Assembly: GCA_015223015.1 (NCBI GenBank)
Contig: JADFWK010000252.1
Location: 1 to 5,108, forward strand
Source: Pseudomonadota bacterium
GTDB lineage: Bacteria > Desulfobacterota > DSM-4660 > Desulfatiglandales > B25-G16
Direction: 5' to 3'
Length of the DNA: 5,108 nucleotides
Below the pieces are notes generated by a model that did no database searches, was not told the origin of the DNA, and saw nothing but the letters and a program-made list of their open reading frames with translations. The position numbers were made by a program, and so were the translations under genes. How positions within the stretch are numbered: the first letter of the stretch is position 1; the number at the start of each line of letters is the position of its first letter. This document shows positions 4,935-5,108 of this stretch, piece by piece.

Positions 4935-5108
4935 AGAAGGCCCCAGTCCCGCCAATTTACAAAAGTATATACGGTATCGACCCCTACCTTTTTCATATAG
5001 CTGAGCATCTCTCCTATCAACAACCTGGCCACACCCTTTTTCTGAAAAGATGGATCAATGCCGATGGTATCTATCCAGCCACGAATAGCCACAAATGAAC
5101 CTGCTCGC
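4865..5108 (-). CDS. GNAT-family N-acetyltransferase, N-terminus outside window
   Basis: The last 80 residues of a GCN5-related acetyltransferase are present. The frame stays open to the right edge, reading RAGSFVAIRGWIDTIGIDP before the acetyl-CoA pyrophosphate-binding loop QKKGVA (motif A, Q/R-x-x-G-x-G/A), followed by the helix RLLIGEMLSYMKKVG. Motif B features follow: VYTFVNWRDWGLLQFFDATGF, with the typical Asn and the 'FF...GF' ending. The GTG codon at 5092 is not a credible start because conserved strand 4 sequence continues upstream of it. GNAT enzymes transfer an acetyl group from acetyl-CoA to an amine of a small molecule or protein; the acceptor cannot be inferred. The gene converges on the small four-cysteine gene and the two overlap tail to tail by 70 bp. 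Confidence 0.9.
   Translation of the reverse strand, partial: RAGSFVAIRGWIDTIGIDPSFQKKGVARLLIGEMLSYMKKVGVDTVYTFVNWRDWGLLQFFDATGFKRGDMINLEFKIGD

Noticed and set aside
4865..5092. Complete 75-residue acetyltransferase starting at GTG 5092
   Set aside because: Conserved strand sequence continues upstream of that codon to the window edge, so the gene is truncated by the window, not short.

Overview
The window comes from a bacterial chromosome. Gene content (PriA with a LolA-like neighbour, a TatD/ACMSD-type amidohydrolase, an S23-type four-helix bundle gene) and the many short intergenic repeats suggest a Desulfobacterota/Deltaproteobacteria-like or related environmental lineage. That placement is inference, because no rRNA or other marker is present. 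The two genes that run off the ends are partial.

Layout: positions 1-4104 all read on the minus strand, in the transcriptional order LolA-like exported protein (4104-3367), primosomal helicase PriA (3386-1053), a broken S23-family gene (976-605) and a metal-dependent amidohydrolase (554 to beyond position 1). A good sigma70-type promoter lies just upstream of the first gene at 4162-4134. The LolA-like and priA genes overlap by 20 bp. The gaps below priA are short (76 and 50 bp) and show no terminator, so at least partial co-transcription is plausible. From 4105 to 4736 there is a 632-bp repeat-rich spacer with palindromes, tandem octamers and heptamers, and an extremely A/T-rich stretch carrying a plus-strand promoter. 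That promoter drives a small four-cysteine protein (4737-4934). Its 3' end runs antisense over the end of a GNAT acetyltransferase gene (minus strand, 5108-4865, N-terminus outside the window).

The most notable structure is a family of heptamer tandem repeats with an AAC/GTT core, found in four places: 557-598, 1016-1050, 3342-3378 and 4393-4421. Two of these arrays lie in opposite orientation on either side of the S23-type gene. One of them supplies the ribosome binding site of the amidohydrolase. A third encodes the stop codon of the LolA-like gene and the first residues of PriA. The S23-type gene has a strong ribosome binding site and recognisable family sequence on both sides of a single in-frame TGA. 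It therefore looks freshly inactivated, or, less likely, recoded.

I found no CRISPR array, rRNA, tRNA, transposase or obvious defence system. Functional assignments rest on motif recognition only; no database search was run.
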